DNA of 64,000 bases from Nematostella vectensis (taxonomy: Eukaryota; Cnidaria; Anthozoa; Actiniaria; Edwardsiidae): the NCBI RefSeq assembly GCF_932526225.1, contig NC_064043.1, forward strand, positions 10,459,821-10,523,820. The letters run 5' to 3'. Numbering within the stretch: position 1 is the stretch's first letter; every line of letters starts with the position of its first letter. This document shows, in pieces, positions 12,803 to 25,231 of the stretch. Below the pieces are notes generated by a model. The model saw nothing but the letters and a program-made list of their open reading frames with translations, was not told where the DNA came from and ran no database searches. The position numbers were made by a program, and so were the translations under genes.

Positions 12803-14368
12803 GACGCCTAAAGACCCACGTGCGCACTACTATGACAGAGGATAGAATGGATGGACTCCTCCTGACACACATCCATTATGAATCGAACACAGATGGCATC
12901 AGTGACGATGAGTTTGCCCTACAGCATCCCCGACGAATGGTGCTCTTGGAAATGTTGCAATTACTTACCTTTGACTACTTATTTCGGCAAAAAAACCCAT
13001 AGGCTATATTGCTTAATGAGAGTCAACCTTAAAATTTTTTTAAAGAGAAATAAATTTGAACCATAAGTTTTGTTATTAAACATATATAAATGTATAATTA
13101 ACACTTGGAAAAATCACAGCCAGCTAAAAATCGCCAAAGCGAATTAGTAAACCACCAGAGGACAATAAAATCACGAAAACCATGGTACGTTTAGATTTTA
13201 ATTTGATTATTTTTATAGTTATACACTACAGCCTTAACCCTCTCACAAAGAATGCTCTATACATAGTCCTATAAAGCCTATGATGAAAATTGGACTTCCA
13301 GTGGTTTTTGTCGGATAAGTACACCCCCTCCCCCCCAACCAAAATCCTGGATCCTTCCTTGGTCCTTCTGTGTTTGTTTTGTTTTTTCTTGTTTAGGCTA
13401 GTTTTTTATCGTTGTTTTTGTGTCACTGCTTTTCAATGTTAAACTATACTATTTAACACTCATCCCACCTCGATAGCTATTTGTGGGACGAGTACATCTT
13501 GTCAATACCTTGAAAGGAAAATAAAATTAGACTTGAACTTTAGCGACAAGTTAAAGATAATCCACATTTATGATACATTTTTGCGATTGTCTCCCGAGCT
13601 AAAATCCGGCGTACACAAACCGTGTGAGCATTATGCCAGCTGCATGCTGGGTGTCAGTTAAAATGTTTAAAGTATGTTTCGGATTGACATATTAAGTCTT
13701 GCTATACCCTTCTAGCAAAGGTTTTGTTCCTGTTTTCTTCCATCAGTTCACTTATCCGTGTCGCGAGACTGTTCTTTCGCGTTCTCGTTAACGAGCGAGA
13801 CCGCTGATAAAAGCTCTGTTAGCTTAGTTAGGGTAGTCTTGCTATGGGCGGATAACTAAGCCTTTTTAGAAAATGAGAAATTGAAAAACCTATAACCAAA
13901 TTTGTGAATAACCATAGGAAAAAAACATAATATCTTCATAGTCTGTTCCCATGGAAGCAGTAAATTAACAAACATATGCATCTTAATTAGGTAAAAGCTA
14001 AGTACTCTAGTGATTTTAACACATGGCAAAACACATCGGCAAAAGCCACACAAGAAATAGGCTATGGAAATGGTCTATCAACCCCGTAACCACGACAACC
14101 GTTACCGTAGTAACACAAAAGTCTTTACATATCACTGAAATGAATAGCTAGACCAGGTGCAAAGGCTGTTGTTTTCATGCCTTTAGATGCTCCCCATTTT
14201 GGTTAATTGTTAAAAAAAAATCATATTTATGCAATTAATCGTCTCTCAATGTGTCCAATCATTCCATGCATTATACTTTCAGCATGTAACTGTGCAAAGA
14301 ACTATATAGCTGTTTATATAATTTTGGCAATGGCGTTAAAACATCCTTCATTTTATAACAGGTCCGAG

Positions 14369-17300
14369 ATGGGCTCGGGAAGCTCTAAGAAGAAGAGAAA
14401 AAGTCTGAGAAAGGCAGAAGTATGTATGCCTTTTCACATAAAGTGGAATAGATATCACGAATTTCTAGTGGTGGAACTGTTTTATATTTACTTTTAGAAA
14501 AGAAAGCGTTCAAAGGATAAAGGATCTGTATAGGTGACTGGTGCGCATGCGTTGTCCGATGATGAAGACGTCATGGTCGGTGCAAATTATAAAAATGACA
14601 ACGAGAGGAGGAATGAAATGGAAGAAAAGGCTTATGAGCAAGAGGCAGCTAATAGGGAAGACAATGAACAGGATGAGGAGGAGGAAGAGGAGGTAGAGAA
14701 GGAGGAAGAGGAGGAGGAGGTAGAGGAGGAGGAGGAGGAGGAGGAGGAGAAAGAGGATGAGATAGAAGTGGAGGAAGAAGAAGAGGAAAAAGAAAACGAA
14801 GAAGAAGAGAACGAGGATGAGGAGGACGAAGAGGAAGAGGAGGGCGAAGATCCGAAAGGCCCGCCCTTGGAATCTTACAGCGAACAAATGTCCAAGGCTC
14901 TGATTGGCGATCTAAGCGCTAAATTCCCTGAAAATGTTAAAGTAGTGCGTATCTTTACAAGTTCGACATTCACAGGTAAGCAATTCGACTCGATAAACAG
15001 AAGTGGAATTTTAAATAGAAATCTAAATGAGAAAATGTTATTATCAACGCTTTCTCATAAAAAAATATACGTATTCATAACCTTTAGACACATCCGTGGA
15101 GCGTAATACGCTAATGGAGAGAATCTACCCGCGCATCAAACAGTTCTGCCAACAACAAGGATACGAGTTTCAGGTAATGAAATAAAGATAAATAAAGACC
15201 TGATGCAATTAGGAAGCGTTATTGTACAGCGGGAATACGTAAAGTGCGTAATCGTGACTGCTGTCGTGACTTATTGACGTGCTTGAAAATGCTTGCTATC
15301 ATGCCTTGATGTGCGTAATCGTAATCGCATAATCATTATGATTATCTCATTATTAGGTCGTGGACATGAGATGGGGAGTGCGTGACGAGTCTACAGATGA
15401 TCACCTCACCTCAGAGTTGTGCATGAGAGAACTACGCGCATGTCAAGAGCTATCCACCGGACCGAACTTCATTGTAAGTAACTAGAAAAACATGTGAAGA
15501 AAACTATCGACGGGATCAAAGTTCATCGTAGGTAGCTAGTGCGCATGTCAGTAAAAAATATCAAAGGGACTGAACTTCATCGTAAGTAGCTATTGCGCAT
15601 GAGCTATCTACGGTAGGGGAGGCCATCGGAAAGCTAGTAGATATGCCAAATGGACCGAATTAATTGTGAGTAGTGGGGATGGGAGGACAGGGCCTTATTT
15701 CGCCATTTGCTGGTAAGTGCACGTGAGAACAAGGGCTTCTTTAACCATCCTCGGGGACCCAGGGGGCGCGGGGGGCGCGGCGCTAGAAAGAAACAGGCTA
15801 AAAGACACCCTGGGTAACTGCTCTGTAAAACCCATTTCTAAAAACTAAATCAAGCTCGCTCTCTGATTGGTCTCATTTTATAATTAAATTAAAATGAGAC
15901 CAATCAGAGCGATCCTTGTGATTTTGAAAAGCAGGCAGACCTTACACTTCACAAACACCTGGCCTTATTTCGCCATTTGCTGGTAAGTGCACGTGAGAAC
16001 AAGGGCTTCTGTTACCAACTTTGGGTGTACTTTTTATATCAAGTTCTCAAAAAAAATCTTCCAAATCTGTTTAGAAGTACAATCAGATCACATCCAAACG
16101 TTTGGCGACGTAAGTGCGTATAAAACGTCTTACCTTCTCTAACCGCGTGACTATACTTCAGTTCTACTCCATATGACTGACTTACTGAAAATAGGGTATC
16201 CACTATAGAAGCCGTTCCCTGTAAAGCAAGGGCAGTAATTCATTGTTACTTATGTTCTCCAGACTTTTCTGGGACAAAAGTATGGATACCGTCCATTCCC
16301 GCCTAAGATTCCAGCGAGCGAATTCGAAAAACTAGCGAGTGCAGTCGGCAGCAAGGAAGATAAGGATCTCCTTTATCATTGGTTCCGACGTGATGACAAC
16401 ATCGTTCCCGCCGAATACCTCCTTCAACCAATCACAGTCCTTCTCCCAGACTACCGTAACTATAGCAACAATGAGTTACGTAAGAAGGCTTCTGGAGAAT
16501 GGTGGGCAGCTTTTGAGAGAATGCAAGTGGTGTTCAGGGAAGCCGCTGACAAGGCGTTGACGAATAAAAAGGACAGGCTCAAATACTACATGTCAGGTAT
16601 CATTCACAGTGCCAAGAGCCCTCCCAATTGTACACTCCTTGACATGTTTCTAGAGTCAGGTGTTACATTAGATGGACATGTGGTTTTATTTCATTCGCAG
16701 TCACTGAAGATGAGATTCGACGTGGTATAATCAACGCCCGTGATCCTAAGAAGCACTGCTTTTGGTTTAAACGTGATATCACTGATTTGGAAGAAAACAT
16801 CAACAGCCAAAAAGCAGGTAGTTTTATTGATAAGACGTGGGGAACTCCTCCTGTCGCTGATACGCCTGCCCTGAAGTTTCTTAGCCAATTACGCGAAGTA
16901 GATCTGCCCAACGTTCTGCCCAAGAAGAACACGATTGAGTACAAAGTCAAGTGGAATGAGAACGGGATTGATCCAAAGAGCTCTCCTGAGCATGCCCAAT
17001 ACATCGAGAAACTGTGCAAAGACTTCTACGATCAGCTAACCAAGATGGTGTTGGATGGAATAAATGAGAACGAGGCGGCTGACACAAGAGAGGCCATCGC
17101 CGAGGAGATCTTCCAGCATTCCACATTCTGCCAAAAGAAATGTAAGACATTCTTTGGACGAAAGGAAGCTATTGCATCTGTGAAGGAAGAATTGCTGAAC
17201 AGCGACGACAGAGTGGTTGTGTTGTACGGTGAATCTGGATGTGGCAAGACTTCTCTTATGGCCAAGGTGAGATGAACTATTGTAATAAGGTTAAATGTGC

Positions 17301-20300
17301 ATTGCGGCATCCAAGATTATTCTTGAAATGCTCTCATGGCCAGTTAGGTTAGTTATATTATTCCAGCTATGTTCATAATGATAAAAAAACTCAGAAGTAG
17401 GTGATTTAGGAGCTTGCATCAATCCCATGCTCAAAAAGTTTCATTTTTCTCCTTATAATAATGAATTTCTTACATTTAATGTTGAATGCTAGTCAACCAA
17501 AAAGTTGTGCATAGTAGCTTGATCAGGTAAGGTATAGTGGTAGTTACAATGTGGTAACGCAAAAATGCATGGACGGAACACTTTTGAACTACGCTTTTAT
17601 ATTGCGCAGTGAAGGAATCTAATGTTTATACTATCATATATTTTCAGATAGCGACCCAAGTGAAAGATTGGCCCGAGGAAGACGGGGTTATAACAGTGTG
17701 CCGGTTTATTGGCACCTCTCCAGACTCTTCCAGCATCCGGCCATTGATAAGGAGCATCTGCCTTCAGTTGTGCAAAGCGACCGGGCAAGTCACGGCTGAC
17801 ATACCAGAGGTGCGTGTAGGAATGCCGAATACAGGGGTAGCTCCAATAACTAATTTGGATGTCTTTGAAAGCTTCTACTAATAAAAAAAAGCCATCAGAT
17901 GAATGGGTATATTTAGCAAAGTTTGTATTTCCCTTGATAAGTTACTGACTTACAAAATGACATGTATGGCGACGAATGCTACATATGACTTTCCTCTGTC
18001 TCCAATAGCAAATTGATATATTACAGGCAAACAAGTTTGTCAGCGGAACCATCCTAATCTCCTCAATGGTAACAATTTTTCGTCATAATTTGAAGCCCTT
18101 TACTATTAGAAACTCATCTTTATTTCAGTATTGCATAAGCTCGTGTTAACCTAGAATCCACAATCTATACAAATGTATACTGACAAAAATCGATAAAGTG
18201 TGTATCATTTTATTATCTTACCTGCACAGGAGATGAAGGCCTTGGTTGAGTACTTCCCTGAGTGTTTGGAGAAGGCATCAGAAAATCAAAAGGTCGTACT
18301 GGTGTTGGACTCACTAGATCAGCTCTCCGTGGACGACAGCGGACGCCAAATGGAATGGCTCCCTCGCAGCCTGCCTTACAACGTATACGTCATCATGTCT
18401 ACTCTACCCGGGGAGCAGTATCAGGTCCTTCCAAACCTTAGGGTAAGAACCATTGTAACATACACCATAATGCATACAAAGTATCGGCGTATGCTTCGTG
18501 GTGCCTCCCACACAGGAGCAATAGGTTATTTCAGACCTTAGTGTAAGTACAAAGAATATCAATCGTGTCCACGATACCAGGGGAGCAATTTGGGGTTCCT
18601 TGTATTGATAGAAAATAATATCATCTGAAAAGGATAAAGAAATTTTCAGTAAAATAAATGTTGTCACTACATATCAATATATGTTGCCATTGAGATAAAA
18701 CTTTAAAAAAAAATGGAATTATCGAAGCGTTAATAAAACGTAATCTCGCGTCTACTTCGTATTTTTATTCTAGGTCAGATACAATCCTCAGACGTTAATG
18801 GAAGTCCCACAGATTCCAATGAGCGAAGCTGGTTTGATATTGGATAACTGGCTGAAGGCGGCAAATCGAGCCCTTCAACCGGCGCAGCGCAATGAGGTAA
18901 TGATCAGCTTCAAGGAGTGTCCTTTGCCACTTTACCTTAAGCTAGCCTTCGACGAATCCTGTCGCTGGAAGTCCTACACACCGATGCAAGACGCCGACCT
19001 AGCTCCCAACATTACCGACATCATTCGCGCTCTGTTCGACAGAGTTGAGCGAATTCATGGGAAAACCCTTGTCAGTCATTCACTTGGCTACATTACGGCA
19101 TCCAAGAACGGGCTTACGGAACCAGAACTCGAAGATCTCCTCTCACTGGATGACGATGTCCTAAATGACGTCTATCAGTACTGGACTCCGCCAATCAGAA
19201 GGCTTCCTCCGTTGCTGTGGATACGGATACGTGCTGACATCAAGGACTATCTGATTGACCGAGGTGCAGACGGAACGCGCGTCATTTACTGGTACCATCG
19301 CCAGTTTATCGAGGTGGCGAGAGAAAGATATCTATCTGGCGATCAAGCGAAGAAACTTCACGCAAACATGAGTGATTACTTTCTTGGAACATGGGCAGAT
19401 GGCAAAAAGAAGCCGTACACAAACAAGAAAGGGGAGAATCTCTCAAGCGATCGCCTTGTCGCTCAGCAACCCTTGACATTTGGGTCAAACGAAGATAAGA
19501 CGATATTCAATCTGAGAAAACTGAGCGAATTACCCTACCATTTGTTCCACTCTGGCCAGTACGAGAAGATGAAAGATGAGACACTCTGCAACTTTGAGTT
19601 CCTGCTGACCAAGTTGAGAGGGACATCGATTCAGAACGTCTTGGATGACTATGCGTCGTACCTGAGTGCCAAGCCAAGTGACCCTGATGTCAAGCTCATG
19701 AACGAGTGTTTGCGGCTTTCGGTACATCCGTTGACAGTCGAACCAGCCCAGTTATCTACGCAGCTCCTCGGAAGAATGTTCAAGTTTCAAGACCGTGAAG
19801 AGAAGTACCCATACGTCTGTAAAATCCTGAAGGAAGCAAAGAATCCATCCGTTCCCTGCTTTTTACCCAATCAGAAGTTTCTTACGGCACCAGGAGGGGC
19901 ACTTGTCTCTACCATGGCTTTAGGCGGATATGGAAATGAGAGCATCAGTATGGCGAATGACGGCAAAACCATGGCGGTGACCATGGTAGGAAGCGAGGGT
20001 CTAGAGGTAAAGATCATGGATTATCAGAATGGAAAGCAACTGAGAAAGTTAGTGGTCACTGGAACAGGTACAACATCACTGTATCGGTGCAACCATAACA
20101 TCCTCAGCGAGAAAGACCCCACGATTATTCTTCTAGCTGGTGGAAACGAGATCGTCCTGTTTAATACAGAAACTGGCCAGATTATCCAAAAGTTTCAGGT
20201 TGACAAAGACGAGTGGTTTTCCTACTACGAGAGCTCGCCCGTGGCCTATGCAGACGACGAGAAGCTAATCGTTGCAATTGCTAGAAATTCCTTACGCGTC

Positions 20301-23300
20301 TTTAATGTGGCCGATGGAAAGGTTCTACATGATATGCCAATCAAGGGTGTCGATATGGATAACAAGGTTGGCTCTCTCGACGCAAGAGGGCACTACGCAG
20401 TCTACAATCTCGCAAAAACAAACACAGTGCATTTTGTGGACTTGCGTTCTGGCCAAGAAGTGAACAAAATCACTGTGAAAACTGAAGAAGTCAAAGACGT
20501 CAAGATCACCTCCAAGAACCAGGTGGTAGTCATGCCTTCCTTTACACTCTTGCTTGTATATGACCTTTCCACGGCGAAACTTGTCCGAGAGATCACCAAG
20601 TTTAAGATGCAGGAGGGACAGTGCAAATTGCAAATTACTGATGATGGAAGGAAAGCTGTGAGCACTGACATGTTCGAGATTCTAATAACAGACCTGGAAA
20701 CTGGTGAAGTCACTCCTTGTTTACGAAGCTCAATTTTCCGTCTGAAGATGATCACTAGAGATGCCAATACAATCCTCTCTACCGGTCAAGATTTTCTTCT
20801 CCGTGTATACGACAAATCGCGAGAAGATGACGACGAAAACGTGCAGGACACGAATGTCGTACAGTACCAGGAGTACAAGATAGCGGACTCCATCACCACC
20901 ATGACACCGTCTGTGGACAAACGCCATGTCATTGCCATGGCGAACATCCAGTTGAGCAACCAAATGACGTTGTGGGATACCTTTACTGGGGAAAAAGTGC
21001 GACATACTAAAGGTAACGCAAATATTTCGTTATCGGGTAACCCAATAAGAAGCACTCTTATGTTGCATGTTTGGTTTTATGCTTGCTGTAAGGCAGTTTC
21101 AATTATTTATAAAAAGAATGACTTCTTAACCTCAGGTCTGACAATATTCCCGAACCCCATCCGTTGCATCAACATGACTCGATGCGTGGGATACATCTAC
21201 GACAAAGACCTTCCTCACTACAGGGTGTTTGACCTGAAGACCTCTACGATCGAGAAAACGCTGCAGGGGCCGGCTTGCAAGAGGATGAATGCCTTTGGTA
21301 TGATCGACGACAAGAGACTTCTCTCCTTCTCCAGGTATGAGACTAAAGCATTCATTGAAAGGTCAAGTGGGGTTTAACATAATTTTAATACCTTAAATGG
21401 CATTATGATGATGAACAAGACAACTACATATCCTTCTTGAGGGACTGGGTGATGCAGTTAGCAGAATGCAGCTCTGTACTGGCTGTGCTTTTCGTCACTG
21501 AGCGCTGGATCCGGCGCGTTTTTGCCGGAGCGAGAGTTGTTTTTCTTTGCTACATGGGTCTCTGCCATATTTTGTAGTTTTTTATTATTTAGGCACAGTA
21601 CTAAACAATATCTAGGCGGAATTAGGGTAATGTCTAATATAAAGTAAATAACCGTGTAAAAGAACATAAACCTAGATATTGAGAACCTACAGGCTGAAAT
21701 TTGGCACCCCTTTTTAAGCAACCCAGTCAGCTTGGTAGAAAATAACTTGTTCTTATTTGAAAGATTACTCAATGTTTTGTTAATATTCTATTTACGGTTG
21801 AAAACAAGAAAGAAAATAAACTTTTTTATAAATGTATGGGTCAGCAAGCATTCTGCTAGAGACTGTTCTGTGTTTATGAATAAAATAAGAACCAATTAAG
21901 AACCTAAACAGCCTGAGTTGTCAAAAGGTTCCTCAATTTATAAGAACCTATTCAGCCTGATCTTGAAAAGTCGAGCTTCTTATACGCGGGTTTTAAATGT
22001 CAAAATTCAGAATTTGCCACTCTATATTCTGCAGTTCCCATCAAATTTCAATTTATTAATATGCTTTCCTGTACAACGTGGATATTCCTCTATTCCACAG
22101 AGGAAGAAGGAACCTAAAGGTTTGGAATACAGAGTCTGGTAAAGTGGTCGATATCATAAAGTTCAACGAGAAGCACGATTTTCAGGAAATGCTGATGAGC
22201 GAGGATGGATCTGTAGCGGTCGTCTCTCAGCATGACATGAGCGAGACCTACAAAGAGAACACCACTCTACCCTTGATTGTTTACAACACCAAGAGCCGCC
22301 AGCACAAGAAGCTCGAGATCAAGAACACGGCTCTGTCCCTTTACAACGCTAAGGTGTCTTGTGACGGCAAATACCTGGTTACCATGGTCAACTACAGTCA
22401 GGCCATGCTATGGGATCTGGAAAAAGGTGTCAAGATCAGCGACCTAAAGGAGTCAGACTATGACAGTACAACTGCAGTAGAAATTAATGTCCAAGCTAAT
22501 GTCATTGTTACGGCTTCTGGTAGCGGCGGAGTCAAGGTGTGGGAGTTGTCTACTGGAAAGGTAAGGGAAGGGCATACTAAAACATATATCCGAGCATCTG
22601 TACAGGCTATCCCTTTGGCATTTTCTGGCTTTAGAAATTTCGACGAGGGGTACACATATTTTAAAATTGAATTATTATTTTTGACTGATTCTAGATAATA
22701 CATCAGATACCAGGAGAGCAATTTTCTTCAGTCTTTCTAACTGAGGATGGGCGATCAGCGATCACGCGTCACACACAAGCCAACAGGTAACGCAAATCAG
22801 TCATCATGCGTGACACAGTGCTTCTTTTTCACTTCCAATTGGACAAGCAAGGCACCATCACCATGTATGACCTAAAGGCACTCCCAAAGCCAATAAAATC
22901 GATTTCAGCTTGCATACATAGCCACGAGTTCGTCCCTCAACAGGACCTTGTGATCATGGTTTAGTCCTAGCTAAACCATGATCAAAACGATGTTTAATGG
23001 ATAAACCATGATCAAAAGAATAGTTTAAGGATAGTTCAAGTATTTACTTACATTCTATTGTTCTTAGGAATAGAGATATTGTATCGGCTTTTTGGCCTAA
23101 GATTGGATGCCTTCTCCACTAATACTATATCTGTAACCTTGTGGTTTATAGCTTTATCGCCTACGACGTCAAATCTGGCCGCCAACTGGCTATTTTTAAC
23201 ACGGACGGCTACCCGAATTTTGTGAATGTCGTGGGTGACCGACTAGTGATGGCTGTGGGAGAGAATCCGAATCTGATGATCATGACGCTCTATCAACCAG

Positions 23301-23440
23301 GGAAAGTAGATGAGAAAACAGTAACGAAATCGCCTTTCGAGGGTCTGCCTGTGATGTCGTCCATCACTGACAAGTCTGAAAAACCCACTGACAGCGACCC
23401 GTTAGATAAGGACAAGAAGGATACAGGTGACGTTAGGTAA
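14369..23440 (+). CDS. NACHT and WD repeat protein (NWD1-like STAND NTPase), tandem copy 2
   Basis: Thirteen exons join in frame to about 1749 aa: 14369-14419, 14534-14975, 15088-15173, 15357-15473, 16263-16596, 16701-17266, 17648-17809, 18230-18442, 18774-21012, 21136-21334, 22101-22560, 22695-22786, 23152-23440. Seen in order: MGSGSSKKKRK N-terminus (myristoylation-type); a long Glu-rich segment (about 14683-14845); DUF4062 (IFTSSTFTD, VDMRWGV); NACHT with Walker A GESGCGKTS and Walker B-like VLVLDSLDQL; the conserved helical block; and WD40-type repeats. Gene order and shared intron positions show that it and copy 1 are tandem duplicates. It has six introns that copy 1 lacks. The 123-nt intron 21013-21135 has no stop and is divisible by three, so retention would keep frame. 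The frame ends at TAA 23438-23440. The sequence just after it resembles the tail of copy 1 in another frame. An AG/GTAAGA donor-like site overlaps the stop, so a further 3' exon cannot be excluded. Confidence 0.85.
15461..15660 (+). repeat. Tandem decayed copies of an exon 3' end plus splice donor
   Basis: The real exon end with its donor (GGACCGAACTTCATTGTAAGT, ending in the intron) is followed inside the intron by degenerate copies of the same block, recognisable as GTTCATCGTAGGTAGCTA, GAACTTCATCGTAAGTAGCTA and CCGAATTAATTGTGAGTAG, spaced about 50-85 bp apart. Several keep a GTAAGT-like donor. They look like local tandem duplications of the donor region of NWD copy 2. Confidence 0.6.
15691..16010 (+). 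repeat. Perfect 50-bp direct repeats flanking a hairpin
   Basis: The 50-bp block starting GGCCTTATTTCGCCATTTGC occurs at 15691-15740 and identically at 15961-16010. Between them lies a perfect inverted repeat (15861-15909, 20-nt arms CTCTGATTGGTCTCATTTTA, 9-nt loop) and a GC-rich run near 15765. All lie within the intron between exons 4 and 5 of NWD copy 2. Confidence 0.8.
22951..22984. repeat. Short perfect hairpin in an NWD copy 2 intron
   Basis: Arms of 14 nt, TGATCATGGTTTAG and its reverse complement, surround the loop TCCTAG. Further copies of the arm motif AAACCATGATCAAAA follow at about 23003-23017, so this is a small repeated palindrome rather than a terminator. Confidence 0.6.
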
Positions 23441-23674
23441 GAAGAAAGGAACACTCGAGGTACAAGATGCCAAGAACCTTGCTAGACAAAAATGATTCTG
23501 AGACAATATTTTAGAAAATTGGTAAGAGCTTTATTCAAGGATTCTACACAATCAACTAATCACAATAATCATTCCCTGAAATTAAGCTCCCCCTAAATTG
23601 TAACACATTCTTACCTACTAGCTCCCCCAATTGAAATCGACCAATGGAAAGTAGCCAAATTATACGTATTAAAT

Positions 23675-23779
23675 TACTTGAATCACTGATTTTTTTTTCG
23701 ACGTTTCGGCAATGCTGCCTCCATCAGTTATTCCTGATGATTGCCGAAACGTTGAAAAATATAATTCAGTGATTCAAGT
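23675..23779. repeat. Foldback (hairpin) repeat
   Basis: ACTTGAATCACTGA at the left is the reverse complement of TCAGTGATTCAAGT at the right. Inside these are CGACGTTTCGGCAAT and ATTGCCGAAACGT. The short central spacer gives a near-complete stem, consistent with a small foldback MITE. Confidence 0.75.
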
Positions 23780-25107
23780 CACGTTATATATATAACAAGC
23801 ATAGGACAATCACAGCACAGGATCACCACATTTGTTGATGGTGCAAAGAGCAAAAAAAAAAAAAAAAAAAAAAAAACGGCATGTTTCCCAAAATAAGGTC
23901 TGATTAACTTCGGTAAGCTTGAATCTTTGCATAGAGGTTTATTTTTAATGGATGTAATTTCAATTTATTTCTAATGGATTCTTCTTCGAGATATGAGGCT
24001 TGAAGTGCAATTTTCAAACGTTCAAAGTATAAATTCTCCTCGTTTTTAGGGAGAAGTTGGGCTCTGATAAGAAATTAAGCTAACTTTTCTTGCTTATATC
24101 TACATTTCATATCTTCTAAATTTCTTTAAAATTTGGAATTAAGCTTCTTGTCAGAGGAACTCCTTGTATGCGGAATCTTAAGCTTATTTATTGAGAATTT
24201 AAAAATTTCATGCCATTTTTTGCTCTGTCAGTCTTAGCCGTTATTTTATCAATCTAATGATTTGACGTTTCATACCAAAATATACATGACACGTTAACAT
24301 ATCACATTTATAGTCCCCTGCTCTGCACTGCACATCACATTTACTTATAGTACGTATAATAAAGTGTTGTCTTGTACAAGAGCTGTAATGAAAGTCAATG
24401 TATGTCGCGACGAGAGAATTGTGGAAGAGAACTAACGAGAGAAAAGAGGCCGAAAATCTACGACTTTTTGGAGCTGCAAACCGAAAAATAAAATAAAAAA
24501 GTTTGAGCTTACACAAGAGTGTAAAGTAGATCCAACCTTGTCCCAGACGTTCTAATCGGACTTCCTTTAGTTGGTATAAGTTTGAAATCACAGAAAACTG
24601 GCTCTCCCCAGCCCCTTTTGCATCACTGGAAAGCACAGGACTCCGAAAAACAAAATGTCAGGAACTAGGCCGCATAGATCACTTCTCTAATATGGACCAC
24701 CTCTCCAAATAATTCCAGGACTTTCGTGCAGCTGCGTAGAAGACTATTTTGAGACCGAAACGATCGCAATCTCGAGTCCTTAGGGTTTTCTCTAGACCCT
24801 AGCGTAGCTAGATGTGCTTTGATAAGGGCTTTCACATACAACAGATGACGGATGTATGTCTTATAGATCAGCATGTTACTCGTGAGCGACCGCGACGTCA
24901 GAGTTAAATAAGGAGAAGGTTTGGGGCGTGAGGAGGGAGGGGGAACACCAATAAATATATCGAGTACACCTTTCATGGTGTAATGGCATTCCTGAAGAGC
25001 ATTGTGGCAGAAAAGAAGAAGAAAAAAATTAACATAACATAACATAATTTTATAAACATTTTTTTTGTTACACGCTCAAAACAAAACGAAAAGTTATCGA
25101 AACAAAA

Positions 25108-25201
25108 CGATAACAGAACGAAAGAGTATACTGCCCTTCTACTGTAAAACATCACGATAACAGAACGAAAGAGTATACAGCCCTTCTGCTGAAAAAAAAG
25201 A
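25108..25201. repeat. Two-copy tandem repeat, period 47 bp
   Basis: CGATAACAGAACGAAAGAG begins at 25108 and again at 25155, each followed by GTATAC(T/A)GCCCTTCT. It lies in the 3' flank of POT1 and has no coding content. Confidence 0.75.
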
Positions 25202-25231
25202 TATCGGGTTTCTTTCTATAATATACGACCC

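Larger units (their letters stand above)
9323..14368. other. Intergenic region between the two NWD genes
   Basis: About 5 kb with no coding region I can support; the ORFs here are short and lack recognisable domains. It holds the 3' UTR and poly(A) signals of copy 1, A/T-rich DNA with homopolymer runs (for example near 11540 and 11890), a possible hAT-like terminus at 11830, a MITE-like element at 12554-12802 and one copy of a dispersed repeat at 12407-12484. The promoter of copy 2 should lie here, but I see no specific motif. An acceptor-like AG at 14359-14360 just upstream of its ATG suggests a separate 5' noncoding exon. Confidence 0.6.
23441..25231. other. Intergenic region between NWD copy 2 and POT1
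   Basis: No supported coding region. It contains the foldback at 23675-23779, a poly(A) tract near 23853-23876, A/T-rich sequence and a 47-bp tandem duplication beginning at 25108. The genes on either side converge here, and I could not find a convincing AATAAA for POT1 on the minus strand. Confidence 0.6.

Noticed and set aside
14510-14887. Minus-strand frame rich in Leu and Phe, like a membrane protein
   Set aside because: It is the antisense of the GAG/GAA-rich Glu tract in NWD copy 2, so the Leu/Phe content is a composition artefact.
21013-21135. Treating this stretch of NWD copy 2 as coding because the frame is open
   Set aside because: It has GT-AG borders, its translation has no counterpart in copy 1 while both flanks align, and its composition differs. 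It is better read as a 123-nt intron without stops, although retention is possible.
24241-24636. 131-codon minus-strand frame between NWD copy 2 and POT1
   Set aside because: Composition is low-complexity with no recognisable domain or homology, and the A/T-rich intergenic context makes chance likely.
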